DNA from: an uncultured Eubacteriales bacterium
GTDB lineage: Bacteria > Bacillota_A > Clostridia > Oscillospirales > CAG-272
Reading direction: 5' to 3'
Assembly (NCBI GenBank): GCA_900555345.1
Contig: USKS01000069.1
Coordinates: 1 to 7,274, forward strand
DNA: 7,274 bases
Position 1 is the first letter of the stretch. Each line of letters opens with the position of its first letter. This document shows positions 1-5,490 of this stretch, one piece after another. The notes under the pieces were generated by a model. That model had not been told where the DNA came from and searched no databases. It saw only the letters and a list, made by a program, of their open reading frames with translations. The position numbers and the translations under genes are program-made.

Positions 1-1
1 G

Positions 2-916
2 TATTTCGGCAGTACACAGTTCAACGGTAAGGTCGTCGGTGCGGACAGAGACTGTTTTTCGGTATATGGCTATGCGGTAAAGTCCGGCAGAGGCTTTACA
101 AAGAACGATTATGACAGACGAGCCAAGGTGCTTTTGGTTGACGAAACTGCGGCAGGCAGACTGTTTGCGGGCGTTGACCCGGTAGGGCAGCATATGGAGC
201 TTTCCGGCGAGTGCTTTACGGTTGTCGGCGTAGTTGCGCCCGAAAAGGATTTTACACCGACCATATCAAGTATATCCGACTATTATATGTATACCGACCG
301 CTCCTCCGGCACAATATATATGCCCGGAACCTCTTGGGCGACTGTGTACGCTTTTGACGAGCCGCAGAATATTGCACTGAAGGTGACGAATACCGACGTT
401 ATGGCGTCGGTCGGAAAATCGGCTGCGGACGTGCTGACGGGCGTGCTTGTGAAGGACGATAAGTCGGGCTTTGACTACCGCAGCGAAAATCTTCTGGAGC
501 AGGCGGAAAAGCTGCAGAGCATGAGCCGCTCTGCCAACATGCAGCTTGTATGGATAGCGGGCATCTCTCTTGTCGTGGGCGGCATCGGGGTTATGAACAT
601 CATGCTGGTATCCGTTACGGAGCGTACAGCCGAAATAGGTCTGAAAAAAGCTATCGGTGCGAAAAAGCGCCGCATACGAATGCAGTTTCTGACAGAGGCT
701 GCCGTGCTGACGGCTCTCGGCGGTATTATAGGCGTTATATGCGGCGTGGGGCTTGCAAAGCTTGTTTCGGTCATAATGGGTATTCCCGTCGCGGTAAGTA
801 TCCCCGCTTCTCTTGCGGCAGTTGTATTTTCCGCAGTTATCGGCATAGTGTTCGGACTGCTGCCCGCTGCAAAGGCGGCAAATCTCAGCCCGATAGAGGC
901 GCTGCGCCGCGACTGA
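2..916 (+). CDS. MacB/FtsX-type ABC transporter permease, 3' part (5' end off window)
   Basis: Membrane subunit of a type VII (MacB/FtsX-like) ABC transporter, which couples ATP hydrolysis by a separate ATPase to export or extracytoplasmic mechanical work. The frame is open from base 2, giving 304 visible residues. The first third is the MacB-type extracytoplasmic domain: a stretch resembling GRGFTKNDYD (about bases 92-121), then LFAGVDPVGQ and FTVVGVV. Three membrane helices follow, at about bases 539-616, 697-765 and 797-875. The first ends in MNIMLVSVTERTAEIGLKKA, the family hallmark loop, and the protein closes with LSPIEALRRD, the usual C-terminus. The N-terminal helix and true start are missing, so the partner ATPase probably lies upstream. 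The GTG at 128 is internal, because conserved family sequence continues in frame before it. The substrate cannot be read from this sequence. The family call is secure. Confidence 0.95.
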   Translation, partial: YFGSTQFNGKVVGADRDCFSVYGYAVKSGRGFTKNDYDRRAKVLLVDETAAGRLFAGVDPVGQHMELSGECFTVVGVVAPEKDFTPTISSISDYYMYTDRSSGTIYMPGTSWATVYAFDEPQNIALKVTNTDVMASVGKSAADVLTGVLVKDDKSGFDYRSENLLEQAEKLQSMSRSANMQLVWIAGISLVVGGIGVMNIMLVSVTERTAEIGLKKAIGAKKRRIRMQFLTEAAVLTALGGIIGVICGVGLAKLVSVIMGIPVAVSIPASLAAVVFSAVIGIVFGLLPAAKAANLSPIEALRRD

Positions 917-984
917 CGCTGTCGGCGGGCAACGCAGAATGTCAGGCGGCTCAAAAAGCGGCAGCGACTGCAATATAAAGTAAC

Positions 985-1005
985 CTGCGTGCATTCGGCA
1001 CGCAG
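985..1005. other. Small perfect hairpin downstream of the MacB-type permease
   Basis: CTGCGTGC (985-992) and GCACGCAG (998-1005) form a perfect 8-bp stem around the 5-nt loop ATTCG, 68 nt after the permease stop. No T tract follows on either strand, so it does not look like a complete intrinsic terminator. It may protect the mRNA 3' end or help stop transcription together with the next hairpin. Its role is not known. Confidence 0.4.
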
Positions 1006-1050
1006 ACAGAGACAACACCGAATCGGGCGGAATTCTTTAGCCTGAATAAA

Positions 1051-1087
1051 GAGGCAGACCGGAGCGCAAAAACACGGTCTGCCTTTT
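1051..1087 (+). terminator. Probable intrinsic terminator after the MacB-type permease
   Basis: AGGCAGACCG (1052-1061) pairs perfectly with CGGTCTGCCT (1075-1084) around a 13-nt loop. Four T residues follow (1084-1087). The position, about 135 nt past the permease stop and ahead of the next promoter, suits the end of the permease transcript. The T run is short, so efficiency may be moderate. On the minus strand the stem is followed by CTCTTTATT, so weak activity in that direction is possible. Confidence 0.6.
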
Positions 1088-1162
1088 GCGCTTCGGTCTG
1101 ATGAATACTTCTTTGCAATGCCGCGTAAACAAACTGCTTTTGTTGGAAATATTCTAAATTGC

Positions 1163-1191
1163 TTGACAAAGGTCATAAGCAATGATATACT
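1163..1191 (+). promoter_or_regulatory. Strong sigma-A promoter with extended -10
   Basis: A consensus -35 TTGACA (1163-1168) is followed by a 17-nt spacer and TATACT (1186-1191). TG at 1183-1184 completes an extended -10. Transcription should begin near 1198. Upstream there is A/T-rich sequence (1138-1160) and a small inverted repeat, AACAAA (1128-1133) with TTTGTT (1139-1144). This repeat could be an UP-element context or an operator, but nothing proves either. The promoter reads into the structured leader and, on read-through, into the three genes beginning at 1437. No other good promoter was seen for those genes. Confidence 0.85.
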
Positions 1192-1205
1192 GAAATGCAC
1201 ATTTC

Positions 1206-1333
1206 GAGCGCATGCTGCCAAACGTCGGCCGCGGGTCCTTATATCGCCGATGCGGTTTTTGCAAAATAACCGGTCGCGCGGGCAGCAATTGAGAGCGCAC
1301 CGTGAAAGGACGCTGCCGCGGGTCGTAATGCGC
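1206..1333 (+). repeat. Diverged tandem repeat (offset 87) inside the leader
   Basis: GAGCGCA occurs at 1206-1212 and 1293-1299, and GCCGCGGGTC occurs at 1228-1237 and 1315-1324. Both pairs are offset by exactly 87 nt, and other bases between them also match. Each copy ends in ATGCG (1250-1254 and 1328-1332), which can pair back to the CGCA part of its own GAGCGCA block to close a hairpin. The GCCGCGGGTC block lies inside each hairpin. CCGCGG is self-complementary, so the two blocks could also pair with each other. This suggests two related RNA modules, like paired aptamers or paired protein-binding hairpins. The duplication is seen directly; its function is inferred. Confidence 0.5.
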
Positions 1334-1365
1334 GAAAAAATCAAATACGAAATCGAGCCGGACGC

Positions 1366-1415
1366 AAAGACGCAGAGCCAAACCTTAAAATACAGGTTGA
1401 CTTGGCGTCTTTTTT
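1366..1415 (+). terminator. Strong intrinsic terminator between leader and operon
   Basis: AGACGC (1368-1373) pairs with GCGTCT (1405-1410). The stem continues inward through GAG/CTT and AACCT (1380-1384) with AGGTT (1393-1397), with small internal mismatches. A run of T follows at 1410-1415. The A residues at 1366-1367 can extend the stem into the T run. It ends 22 nt before the first start codon of the downstream operon. It therefore either ends an independent small RNA or attenuates the operon. I did not find a clear antiterminator arm complementary to AGACGC upstream. Confidence 0.8.
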
Positions 1416-1421
1416 GTATGC

Positions 1422-1434
1422 GGAGAATAGGGGG
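1422..1434 (+). promoter_or_regulatory. Ribosome binding region for the 55-residue membrane peptide
   Basis: GGAG (1422-1425) lies 11 nt before ATG 1437, and AGGGGG (1429-1434) lies 5 nt before the in-frame GTG 1440. The two candidate starts are adjacent codons, so the choice changes the product by one residue only. The site is immediately after the terminator, so its use depends on read-through. Confidence 0.5.
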
Positions 1435-1436
1435 AA

Positions 1437-1604
1437 ATGGTGAACAGGGCAGTAGGTCTGCTTGCGGCGGCGGGGGCTCTTATGCTGCCTGCGGGGGTGA
1501 TATTTGCCGCCGTAGGGCAATGGATATGCGCCGCAATGCTTTGGGCGGGAGCCGCGGGCAGCATAGCGGCGGCGCTTGGTTTCAGAAACAAACAGTCCAT
1601 ATGA
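1437..1604 (+). CDS. Small two-helix membrane protein, 55 aa
   Basis: I do not recognise a named family. The frame begins ATG-GTG-AAC and encodes 55 residues. Residues about 5-26 (alanine, leucine, glycine, valine rich) and about 29-48 form two hydrophobic segments separated by a short GQW turn. Basic residues lie at both ends: R4, and R50 and K52 in the tail RNKQSI. This predicts a helical hairpin with both ends in the cytoplasm. The stop overlaps the start of the next gene as ATGA, so the two are probably translationally coupled. It is the first gene after the structured leader and terminator. Coding character is supported by ribosome-site candidates, the ATGA coupling and the hydrophobic pattern, not by recognised homology. 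The main alternative is a non-translated upstream region, which the ATGA junction makes less likely. Confidence 0.65.
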   Translation: MVNRAVGLLAAAGALMLPAGVIFAAVGQWICAAMLWAGAAGSIAAALGFRNKQSI

Positions 1605-1813
1605 GCAAATACGACGCGCTTTGGAAGTATATCGGCGAATGCGGCGAGCCGCGGATCACGCTGACGTTTGAGAAGATTGCGGAAATTTCGGGGGCGCCGC
1701 TTGGCCATTCCTTTTTGAAGTATAAAAAGGAGTTGAGTAAATACGGCGCTAAAGTCGGAAAAATATCCGTTAAGGCACAGACTGTGGTATTTATAAAGGA
1801 GAAAGAGGTTTGA
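1601..1813 (+). CDS. Small conserved-looking soluble protein, 70 aa
   Basis: This encodes 70 residues beginning MSKYDALWKYI. The order of its parts, a KY-D-LW-YI start, an ITLTFEKIAEISG segment, then a basic KYKKEL stretch and a VGKISVKAQTVVFIK end, resembles small Firmicute proteins related to the DUF7662 group, judged from memory. The function is unknown; the pattern suggests a compact alpha/beta domain with a C-terminal beta hairpin. Start choice: ATG 1601 overlaps the previous stop as ATGA. There is no Shine-Dalgarno sequence directly in front of it, so translation probably depends on coupling to the upstream membrane peptide. The frame stays open upstream to 1118, but that part runs through the promoter, leader and terminator and has no coding character. 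Two bases separate this stop from the ATG of the acetyltransferase, which places it in the same operon. Confidence 0.8.
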   Translation: MSKYDALWKYIGECGEPRITLTFEKIAEISGAPLGHSFLKYKKELSKYGAKVGKISVKAQTVVFIKEKEV

Positions 1814-1815
1814 TT

Positions 1816-2571
1816 ATGAACTACATAAGGATCACAAAAGAGAATATCGAAAAAGAGCATATCTGCTGCGCCATGTCAGGCAAGCAGAGCGCTGCGAAAA
1901 AAGAATGGATGACAGAGCGCTTTGATGAGGGGCTGGTCTTCTACCGCAGCGAAGAACGGGGCAAATGCTTTATTGAGTACATTCCCGCCGAAAACGCATG
2001 GGTGCCTATTGAAGCGGACGGTTACATTTATATCAACTGCCTGTGGGTCTCGGGCGCCATGAAAGGGCACGGATATTCAAAGGATCTGCTGGCGGAGTGC
2101 ATACGGGATGCCCGCGCGCAGGGAAGAAAAGGACTTTGCATTCTGTCCGCCGAGGGGCGAAAGCGGGAATTCCTTGCAGATCCGAAATTCCTTGCGTACC
2201 AGGGCTTCTCCGTTTCTGACGTGTCGGACTGCGGAATAAATCTTATGTATCTGCCGCTCAAGGCTGCAGCGCAGCCGCCGCGGTTCAAGGAATGCGTGAA
2301 GCATCCCGCAGCATGTGAGGGCGACAGGGACGGTTTTGTACTCTACTACACCGACCAGTGCCCGTATACATACTATTGGGTGCCGAGAGCGCAGGAGACT
2401 GCGAGAGCGCACAACATTCCTCTAAAGGTAATTCACGTCACCGATAAGGAAACTGCCCGCAGCGTGCCCGCGCCGGTGACGACATACGCGCTGTTCCGTG
2501 ACGGCAGATTTTTGACGCAGGCTATCCAGTCGGACAAGAAGTTTCTGGCATTGGCGGGGCTGCAGGACTGA
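1816..2571 (+). CDS. yoaP: YoaP-type GNAT acetyltransferase with thioredoxin-like C-terminal domain
   Basis: A 251-residue member of the YoaP group, a GNAT N-acetyltransferase fused to a YoaP-specific C-terminal domain. Its acceptor is not known to me. The start MNYIRITKENIEKEHICCAM and the blocks SGKQSAAKKEW and GLVFYRSEERGKCFIEYIPAENAWVP match the family as I recall it. The acetyl-CoA site is LWVSGAMKGHGYSKDLL (residues 76-92) with the G-x-G turn at 84-86. Residues about 173-251 look thioredoxin-like: a strand, then DQCPYTYYWVP with one cysteine (C182) where a CxxC might stand, then PAPVTTYALFRDGRF (218-232) in the place of the cis-proline loop. AGAGG (1804-1808) lies 7 nt before ATG 1816, which favours this start over the TTG at 1810. 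It is the third gene of the unit after the structured leader. The family call is strong; the substrate is open. Confidence 0.9.
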   Translation: MNYIRITKENIEKEHICCAMSGKQSAAKKEWMTERFDEGLVFYRSEERGKCFIEYIPAENAWVPIEADGYIYINCLWVSGAMKGHGYSKDLLAECIRDARAQGRKGLCILSAEGRKREFLADPKFLAYQGFSVSDVSDCGINLMYLPLKAAAQPPRFKECVKHPAACEGDRDGFVLYYTDQCPYTYYWVPRAQETARAHNIPLKVIHVTDKETARSVPAPVTTYALFRDGRFLTQAIQSDKKFLALAGLQD

Positions 2572-2572
2572 G

Positions 2573-2707
2573 GTGTGCGGTCTGCAGCGACGCCCGTGGG
2601 TAACGTTGTCGGACGGTGAGGGCGAGTTCGGAAAGTGTGCGGAGACGGTGAACGATTATCTTTTCGGAGCGGCACCGATCCCGGTAAACAGAAATACAGA
2701 GGCATAG
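2573..2707 (+). pseudogene. Possible remnant of a protein C-terminus, about 44 codons
   Basis: The gap between the acetyltransferase and methyltransferase genes carries an open frame ending in TAG at 2705-2707. It reads as ordinary protein, for example LSDGEGEFGK then TVNDYLFGAAPIPVN, and its codon choice resembles that of the neighbours. It has no good ribosome site: the only candidate start is GTG 2573, next to the upstream stop. It could be the tail of a gene whose front was deleted, or a chance frame. I do not recognise the family. Confidence 0.25.
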
Positions 2708-2716
2708 GAGCAGTAT

Positions 2717-3622
2717 ATGGATAACAAAAGCAGTATTACCGCGCTGATGAGCGCATTCGGACGGGCATATCACGCGGAGAACGAGAAGCACCCCGTGTTT
2801 TGTGACACCCTTGCAAGGTCGCTGATGACAGATGAAGAATACGCAGCGGTGCAGGACTATATATTGAGCGGAGCGCGGTTTTTTGAGCCCGAGTGCGACC
2901 CTTCGGCGGAGCCGGATAAGCTTCTCAGGCAGATCGTGAATACGCATATCGCTCTGTCGCCGCTCTGCCGCGCGGCGTATACGGAGCGCTCCCTGAAAAC
3001 CGCGGCGCTGACCGGCACAGATCAATATGTCATCCTCGGAGCAGGACTTGACACTTTCGCTTTCCGTGAAAAAGACTTTATATCAAAGCACAGGGTATTT
3101 GAGGCGGATCATCCTCTGACGCAGGCAGACAAAAAGGAGCGCGTCTCCCGCGCGGGATGGGAGAAACCTTCCGATCTCAGCTTTGTGCCCGTGGACTTTA
3201 CAAAGGACAGTCTGACCGAGCGGCTTCTCGCAGGCGGCTTTGACACGTCGCGCAAAACATTTTTCTCGTGGCTGGGTGTGACATATTATCTTTCGGTCGA
3301 AGCCATAGACAAAACGCTTGCCGAGCTATCCGGTATCTGCGCCGAAGGCAGCACCCTTGTATTCGACTGCCCGGATGAGGGCTTTTTTGCGTCGGACGTG
3401 CGGCGGGTCAAGAATACGATCATGATGGCAGCCGCGGGTGGAGAGCCTATGAGATCGGCGTTTTCATATAATGAGCTTGAAAAGCTTCTGGAGCGGCACG
3501 GCTTTCTTATATACGAGTTTATGACTCCCGACGATATTCAAAGGGATATTATCGACAGCGTCGGGGCGGATATGAAAGCTTTTGAGCACGTCAACTACTG
3601 CCTTGCCGTCAAAAAGGGCTGA
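2717..3622 (+). CDS. Class I SAM-dependent methyltransferase, leucine carboxyl methyltransferase-like
   Basis: A 301-residue soluble enzyme predicted to transfer a methyl group from S-adenosylmethionine. It belongs to the group related to leucine carboxyl methyltransferases (PPM1/LCMT), which is often linked to small-molecule carboxyl or O-methylation. Motif I is VILGAGLDTFAFR (residues 105-117), the glycine-rich SAM loop. VFEADHPLTQ (127-136) supplies the acidic residues that bind the ribose. FVPVDF (156-161) and FFSWLGVTYYL (182-192) are the next family blocks. Length is near the family norm and nothing is missing. AGGAG (2706-2710) lies 6 nt before ATG 2717, so the start is well supported. 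It follows the acetyltransferase by 145 bp without a clear promoter or terminator between them, so it may be part of the same transcript. The acceptor substrate cannot be told. It ends ahead of a shared terminator. Confidence 0.93.
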   Translation: MDNKSSITALMSAFGRAYHAENEKHPVFCDTLARSLMTDEEYAAVQDYILSGARFFEPECDPSAEPDKLLRQIVNTHIALSPLCRAAYTERSLKTAALTGTDQYVILGAGLDTFAFREKDFISKHRVFEADHPLTQADKKERVSRAGWEKPSDLSFVPVDFTKDSLTERLLAGGFDTSRKTFFSWLGVTYYLSVEAIDKTLAELSGICAEGSTLVFDCPDEGFFASDVRRVKNTIMMAAAGGEPMRSAFSYNELEKLLERHGFLIYEFMTPDDIQRDIIDSVGADMKAFEHVNYCLAVKKG

Positions 3623-3690
3623 GAGACGAAATGCTGCAGCGTCTTATATGCGGTAGCGTTCTGATGGCACGGTAAAGCATGAACCGTCTC
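3623..3690. other. Nested inverted repeats after the methyltransferase
   Basis: GAGACG (3623-3628) can pair with CGTCTC (3685-3690). Inside it, ATGCT (3631-3635) can pair with AGCAT (3676-3680). Together they form an 11-bp stem with a small internal loop and about 40 nt inside. It begins directly after the methyltransferase stop and is not followed by T residues. It may be a 3' untranslated structure or a decayed repeat element. The evidence is only the pairing. Confidence 0.25.
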
Positions 3691-3723
3691 GCCGGGGCTG
3701 TCTATTAGGATCTATATAACGGC

Positions 3724-3760
3724 AAAAAACCTGCTGTGACTTATGTCACAGCAGGCTTTT
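3724..3760. terminator. Bidirectional intrinsic terminator between converging genes
   Basis: CCTGCTGTGAC (3730-3740) and GTCACAGCAGG (3745-3755) form a perfect 11-bp stem with the 4-nt loop TTAT. Six A residues lie to the left (3724-3729) and CTTTT to the right (3756-3760). Read on the minus strand the stem is followed by six T residues, which makes a strong stop for the exporter operon ending at 3794. Read on the plus strand it is followed by C then four T, which should also end the methyltransferase transcript. Confidence 0.9.
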
Positions 3761-3793
3761 GATATTTTCCGATGCTTCGGAAAGAGCGAAGTG

Positions 3794-5404
3794 TCAGGAG
3801 AGATGCGCGAGTATCTTTGCGCCTTTCCTTTCTATCCATACAATGAGAAAGACTGCAATCGCCGCGAAAACCGCACAGGCTATTGCCATATATGCCGCGC
3901 CGCCTATCACGTGTCCGACTGCCAGGTACAGTACGGCATACACGACTGCCATTATCCAACCGCCGAACAGGGCGAGCATAATAGGCATACTTTGCTTTAT
4001 GGGTATCATTTCGTTCGTCCAGCTGAGGTTGGGCTTTTTTAGTCCCATCGCAAGTCCGAAAGCTGCAAGCGCCGCGGAGAAAAGCTGCGGCAGCAGGATG
4101 AGCATAAGCGCGCAGACGGGATCGGGGCGCAGAGCCGCTATTGAAGCTATGCTGCAAAGCAGCATGGGGATATTTGTTATCAGAAGCTGTACTTTGAGCT
4201 TTGCCCGCAGTACGGGGCACATATCAACGGGCAGCGACTGCAGTATCCACAAAGTGTTTCCTTCAAGGGAGACAGAGGGCGCTGCTGTATCGTTCATTGA
4301 GGAAAGAGCGCACATCACGGCTGCAAATATAACTGCGGCGCCGGCGGTGCCGAATGCCTCAGACAGTATATCGGAAAGGATCGCTCCTTTTATAAATACG
4401 AACACTGCGGCGCAGAGAATAAATACGGTGCCGAGGGCGCAGTTCAGCATATATCCGGGGCTGTGCGTAAGCCGTCCGAACTCTTTTGAGAGCAGCGCTG
4501 TGCCGAGGCTTTTCTGCGAGCCGGAGGCTGCGCGGATGCGGCCTTTTGCGCTTTTTTTCGATGTGCCACCGTCGGAGGCGGTGGCGGTGGATATAAATGT
4601 TTTTGATATTATATAGATTGTGAGTGCAATAAGCACTGCGCAGCCACCGGTGAACGCGGCGGCGGCAGCGGGCGAGCCCTCGCAGGCTCTGCCGAAAGCG
4701 TAAAGAGGATATGCGCTGCCTTTGACTGAGGCTGCAACGGTATTGACGTTTTCAACAAGGCTTTGCAGAAGCTCGCTTGCCTTGAAGTAGAAAAAGTAGT
4801 ACGCGCCGAGGGCGACAAGGGAAATTATGACCGTTATAATGCTTTTGTTTTTCAGCTTTTCGCTTATTTTCGCTACGACCCAGCCCAGCACGCAGGAGAG
4901 TATAAGTACAACTGCGGATACAATTATAAGCGACACGATCGTGCCGAGAACGGAGTATACCGTTGCTCCCGCAACGATCATGTACACAATTGAAACGGGC
5001 AGTATGACTATTCCCGAGTACATGAGCCCCAGTAGGTAAGTGCTGAGAAGACGTGAGGCGACGATGCAGCCGACGGGTATAGGCATTGAAAGCAGCAGAT
5101 CGTTATCTCCCGCTTTGTACAGCGCGGCGGAGGTATTGAATACGCTGCCGAATGTGCCCATGGCGATGGCAAGCAGTCCGAAAACGGCGAAATACAGCCA
5201 TCCCGCGCCGCTTTCTGTCATGGGACCGCAAGCGGAGAACGCAAAATAGGCAAATAAGCCGCCCAGAACGCCTACCATCAGTAGAACATACAGTACGATA
5301 AAAGCAACGCTTGACGCGACGGAGCGCATCTTGCCCTTCTTCTGATTATAGAAAAAACTTCGATACAGCTCGTACAGCTGTTTTTTGAGCAATAATTTAA
5401 GCAC
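3794..5404 (-). CDS. Large ABC exporter permease, about 12 membrane helices (EcsB/ABC_tran_2-like)
   Basis: Membrane subunit of an ABC exporter, partner of the EcsA-like ATPase encoded just upstream. With the GTG start it has 536 residues. The N-terminus LKLLLKKQLYELYRSFFYNQKKGK is a basic cytoplasmic segment, followed by about twelve hydrophobic helices in two halves. Between the halves lies a basic loop containing SDGGTSKKSAKGR and LLSKEFGRLTHSPGY. The early block ALYKAGDNDLLLSMPIP is typical of the putative ABC_tran_2 permeases (PF16949, from memory). Start choice: the frame also has ATG at 5423-5425, but that codon has no ribosome site. AAAGGAG lies just inside it, 11 nt before GTG 5402-5404, and the shorter N-terminus fits the family better. 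A 66-nt gap separates ATG 5425 from the ATPase gene. The transported substrate is unknown. It is the last gene before the shared terminator. Confidence 0.87.
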   Translation of the reverse strand: MLKLLLKKQLYELYRSFFYNQKKGKMRSVASSVAFIVLYVLLMVGVLGGLFAYFAFSACGPMTESGAGWLYFAVFGLLAIAMGTFGSVFNTSAALYKAGDNDLLLSMPIPVGCIVASRLLSTYLLGLMYSGIVILPVSIVYMIVAGATVYSVLGTIVSLIIVSAVVLILSCVLGWVVAKISEKLKNKSIITVIISLVALGAYYFFYFKASELLQSLVENVNTVAASVKGSAYPLYAFGRACEGSPAAAAAFTGGCAVLIALTIYIISKTFISTATASDGGTSKKSAKGRIRAASGSQKSLGTALLSKEFGRLTHSPGYMLNCALGTVFILCAAVFVFIKGAILSDILSEAFGTAGAAVIFAAVMCALSSMNDTAAPSVSLEGNTLWILQSLPVDMCPVLRAKLKVQLLITNIPMLLCSIASIAALRPDPVCALMLILLPQLFSAALAAFGLAMGLKKPNLSWTNEMIPIKQSMPIMLALFGGWIMAVVYAVLYLAVGHVIGGAAYMAIACAVFAAIAVFLIVWIERKGAKILAHLS

Positions 5405-5415
5405 GGATATCCCGG

Positions 5416-5422
5416 CTCCTTT
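5416..5422 (-). promoter_or_regulatory. Shine-Dalgarno site that decides the large permease start
   Basis: On the minus strand AAAGGAG occupies 5422 down to 5416. It lies 11 nt before GTG at 5404-5402, a slightly long but usable spacing. It overlaps codons 2-4 of the longer alternative that starts at ATG 5425, and that ATG has no purine-rich site of its own. This favours the GTG start. Confidence 0.5.
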
Positions 5423-5432
5423 CATGATCGGG

Positions 5433-5447
5433 TGCCGCGGCGCGGCA
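5433..5447. repeat. Short GC palindrome upstream of the large permease
   Basis: TGCCGCG, a central G, then CGCGGCA form a perfect 15-nt palindrome between the ATPase stop and the permease ribosome site. In RNA it could fold into a short 5-bp hairpin with a 5-nt loop. It has no T tract, so it is not a terminator. It might tune permease translation or protect mRNA ends, or it may have no function. Confidence 0.3.
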
Positions 5448-5490
5448 ATGGATTTTTGGTGTATGATATGACAAGATAAAGACGGCGGAC

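Larger units (their letters stand above)
1198..1415 (+). ncRNA. Structured leader RNA or small RNA of unknown class
   Basis: This roughly 218-nt segment lies between a near-perfect promoter and a strong intrinsic terminator, and no credible coding frame occupies it. Possible helices include GCGCAT (1208-1213) with ATGCGC (1328-1333), TGCTGCC (1213-1219) with GGCAGCA (1281-1287), and CGGTT (1253-1257) with AACCG (1268-1272). Several cannot coexist: GGCAGC at 1281-1286 can pair with GCTGCC at either 1214-1219 or 1312-1317. A diverged repeat is embedded in it (see the repeat entry). The terminator ends 22 nt before the start codon of the next operon, an arrangement typical of attenuated leaders and riboswitches. 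I compared it by eye with T-box, c-di-GMP, glycine, M-box, ZTP, cobalamin and 6S RNA motifs and found no convincing match. It could equally be a free-standing small RNA. Boundaries are inferred from the promoter and terminator. Confidence 0.6.

Noticed and set aside
1098..1104. CTGATGA, the core of a hammerhead ribozyme
   Set aside because: No following stem and GAAA core, and no partner stems nearby. A 7-nt match is expected by chance.
951..1169. 72-codon minus-strand frame in the intergenic region
   Set aside because: It contains the terminator hairpin and has no ribosome site or recognisable protein character.
1303..1325. GACGCTGCCGCGGGTCG as a T-box antiterminator (GGTGGNACCGCG type)
   Set aside because: The T-box sequence is not matched, there is no Stem I specifier architecture, and the downstream genes are not amino-acid related.
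475..1344. Long minus-strand frame opposite the MacB-type permease
   Set aside because: It is antisense to a clearly recognised gene and runs through the promoter and leader. Its composition is that of a shadow frame.
1359..1370. GGACGCAAAG resembling the conserved core of c-di-GMP-I riboswitches
   Set aside because: The flanking GCAAACC block, the tetraloop-receptor part and the second hairpin are absent, and the segment runs straight into the terminator stem.
1118..1600. Long upstream extension of the 70-residue gene frame
   Set aside because: It crosses the promoter, leader and terminator, and its translation is rich in arginine and cysteine without domain character. The ATGA-coupled ATG at 1601 is the better start.
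3759..4616. Long plus-strand frame opposite the large permease
   Set aside because: It is a shadow of the permease gene on the other strand and overlaps the shared terminator.
5433..5447. GC palindrome as an operator or terminator
   Set aside because: Short, no T tract, and inside a co-transcribed gap. Kept only as a repeat, with low confidence.
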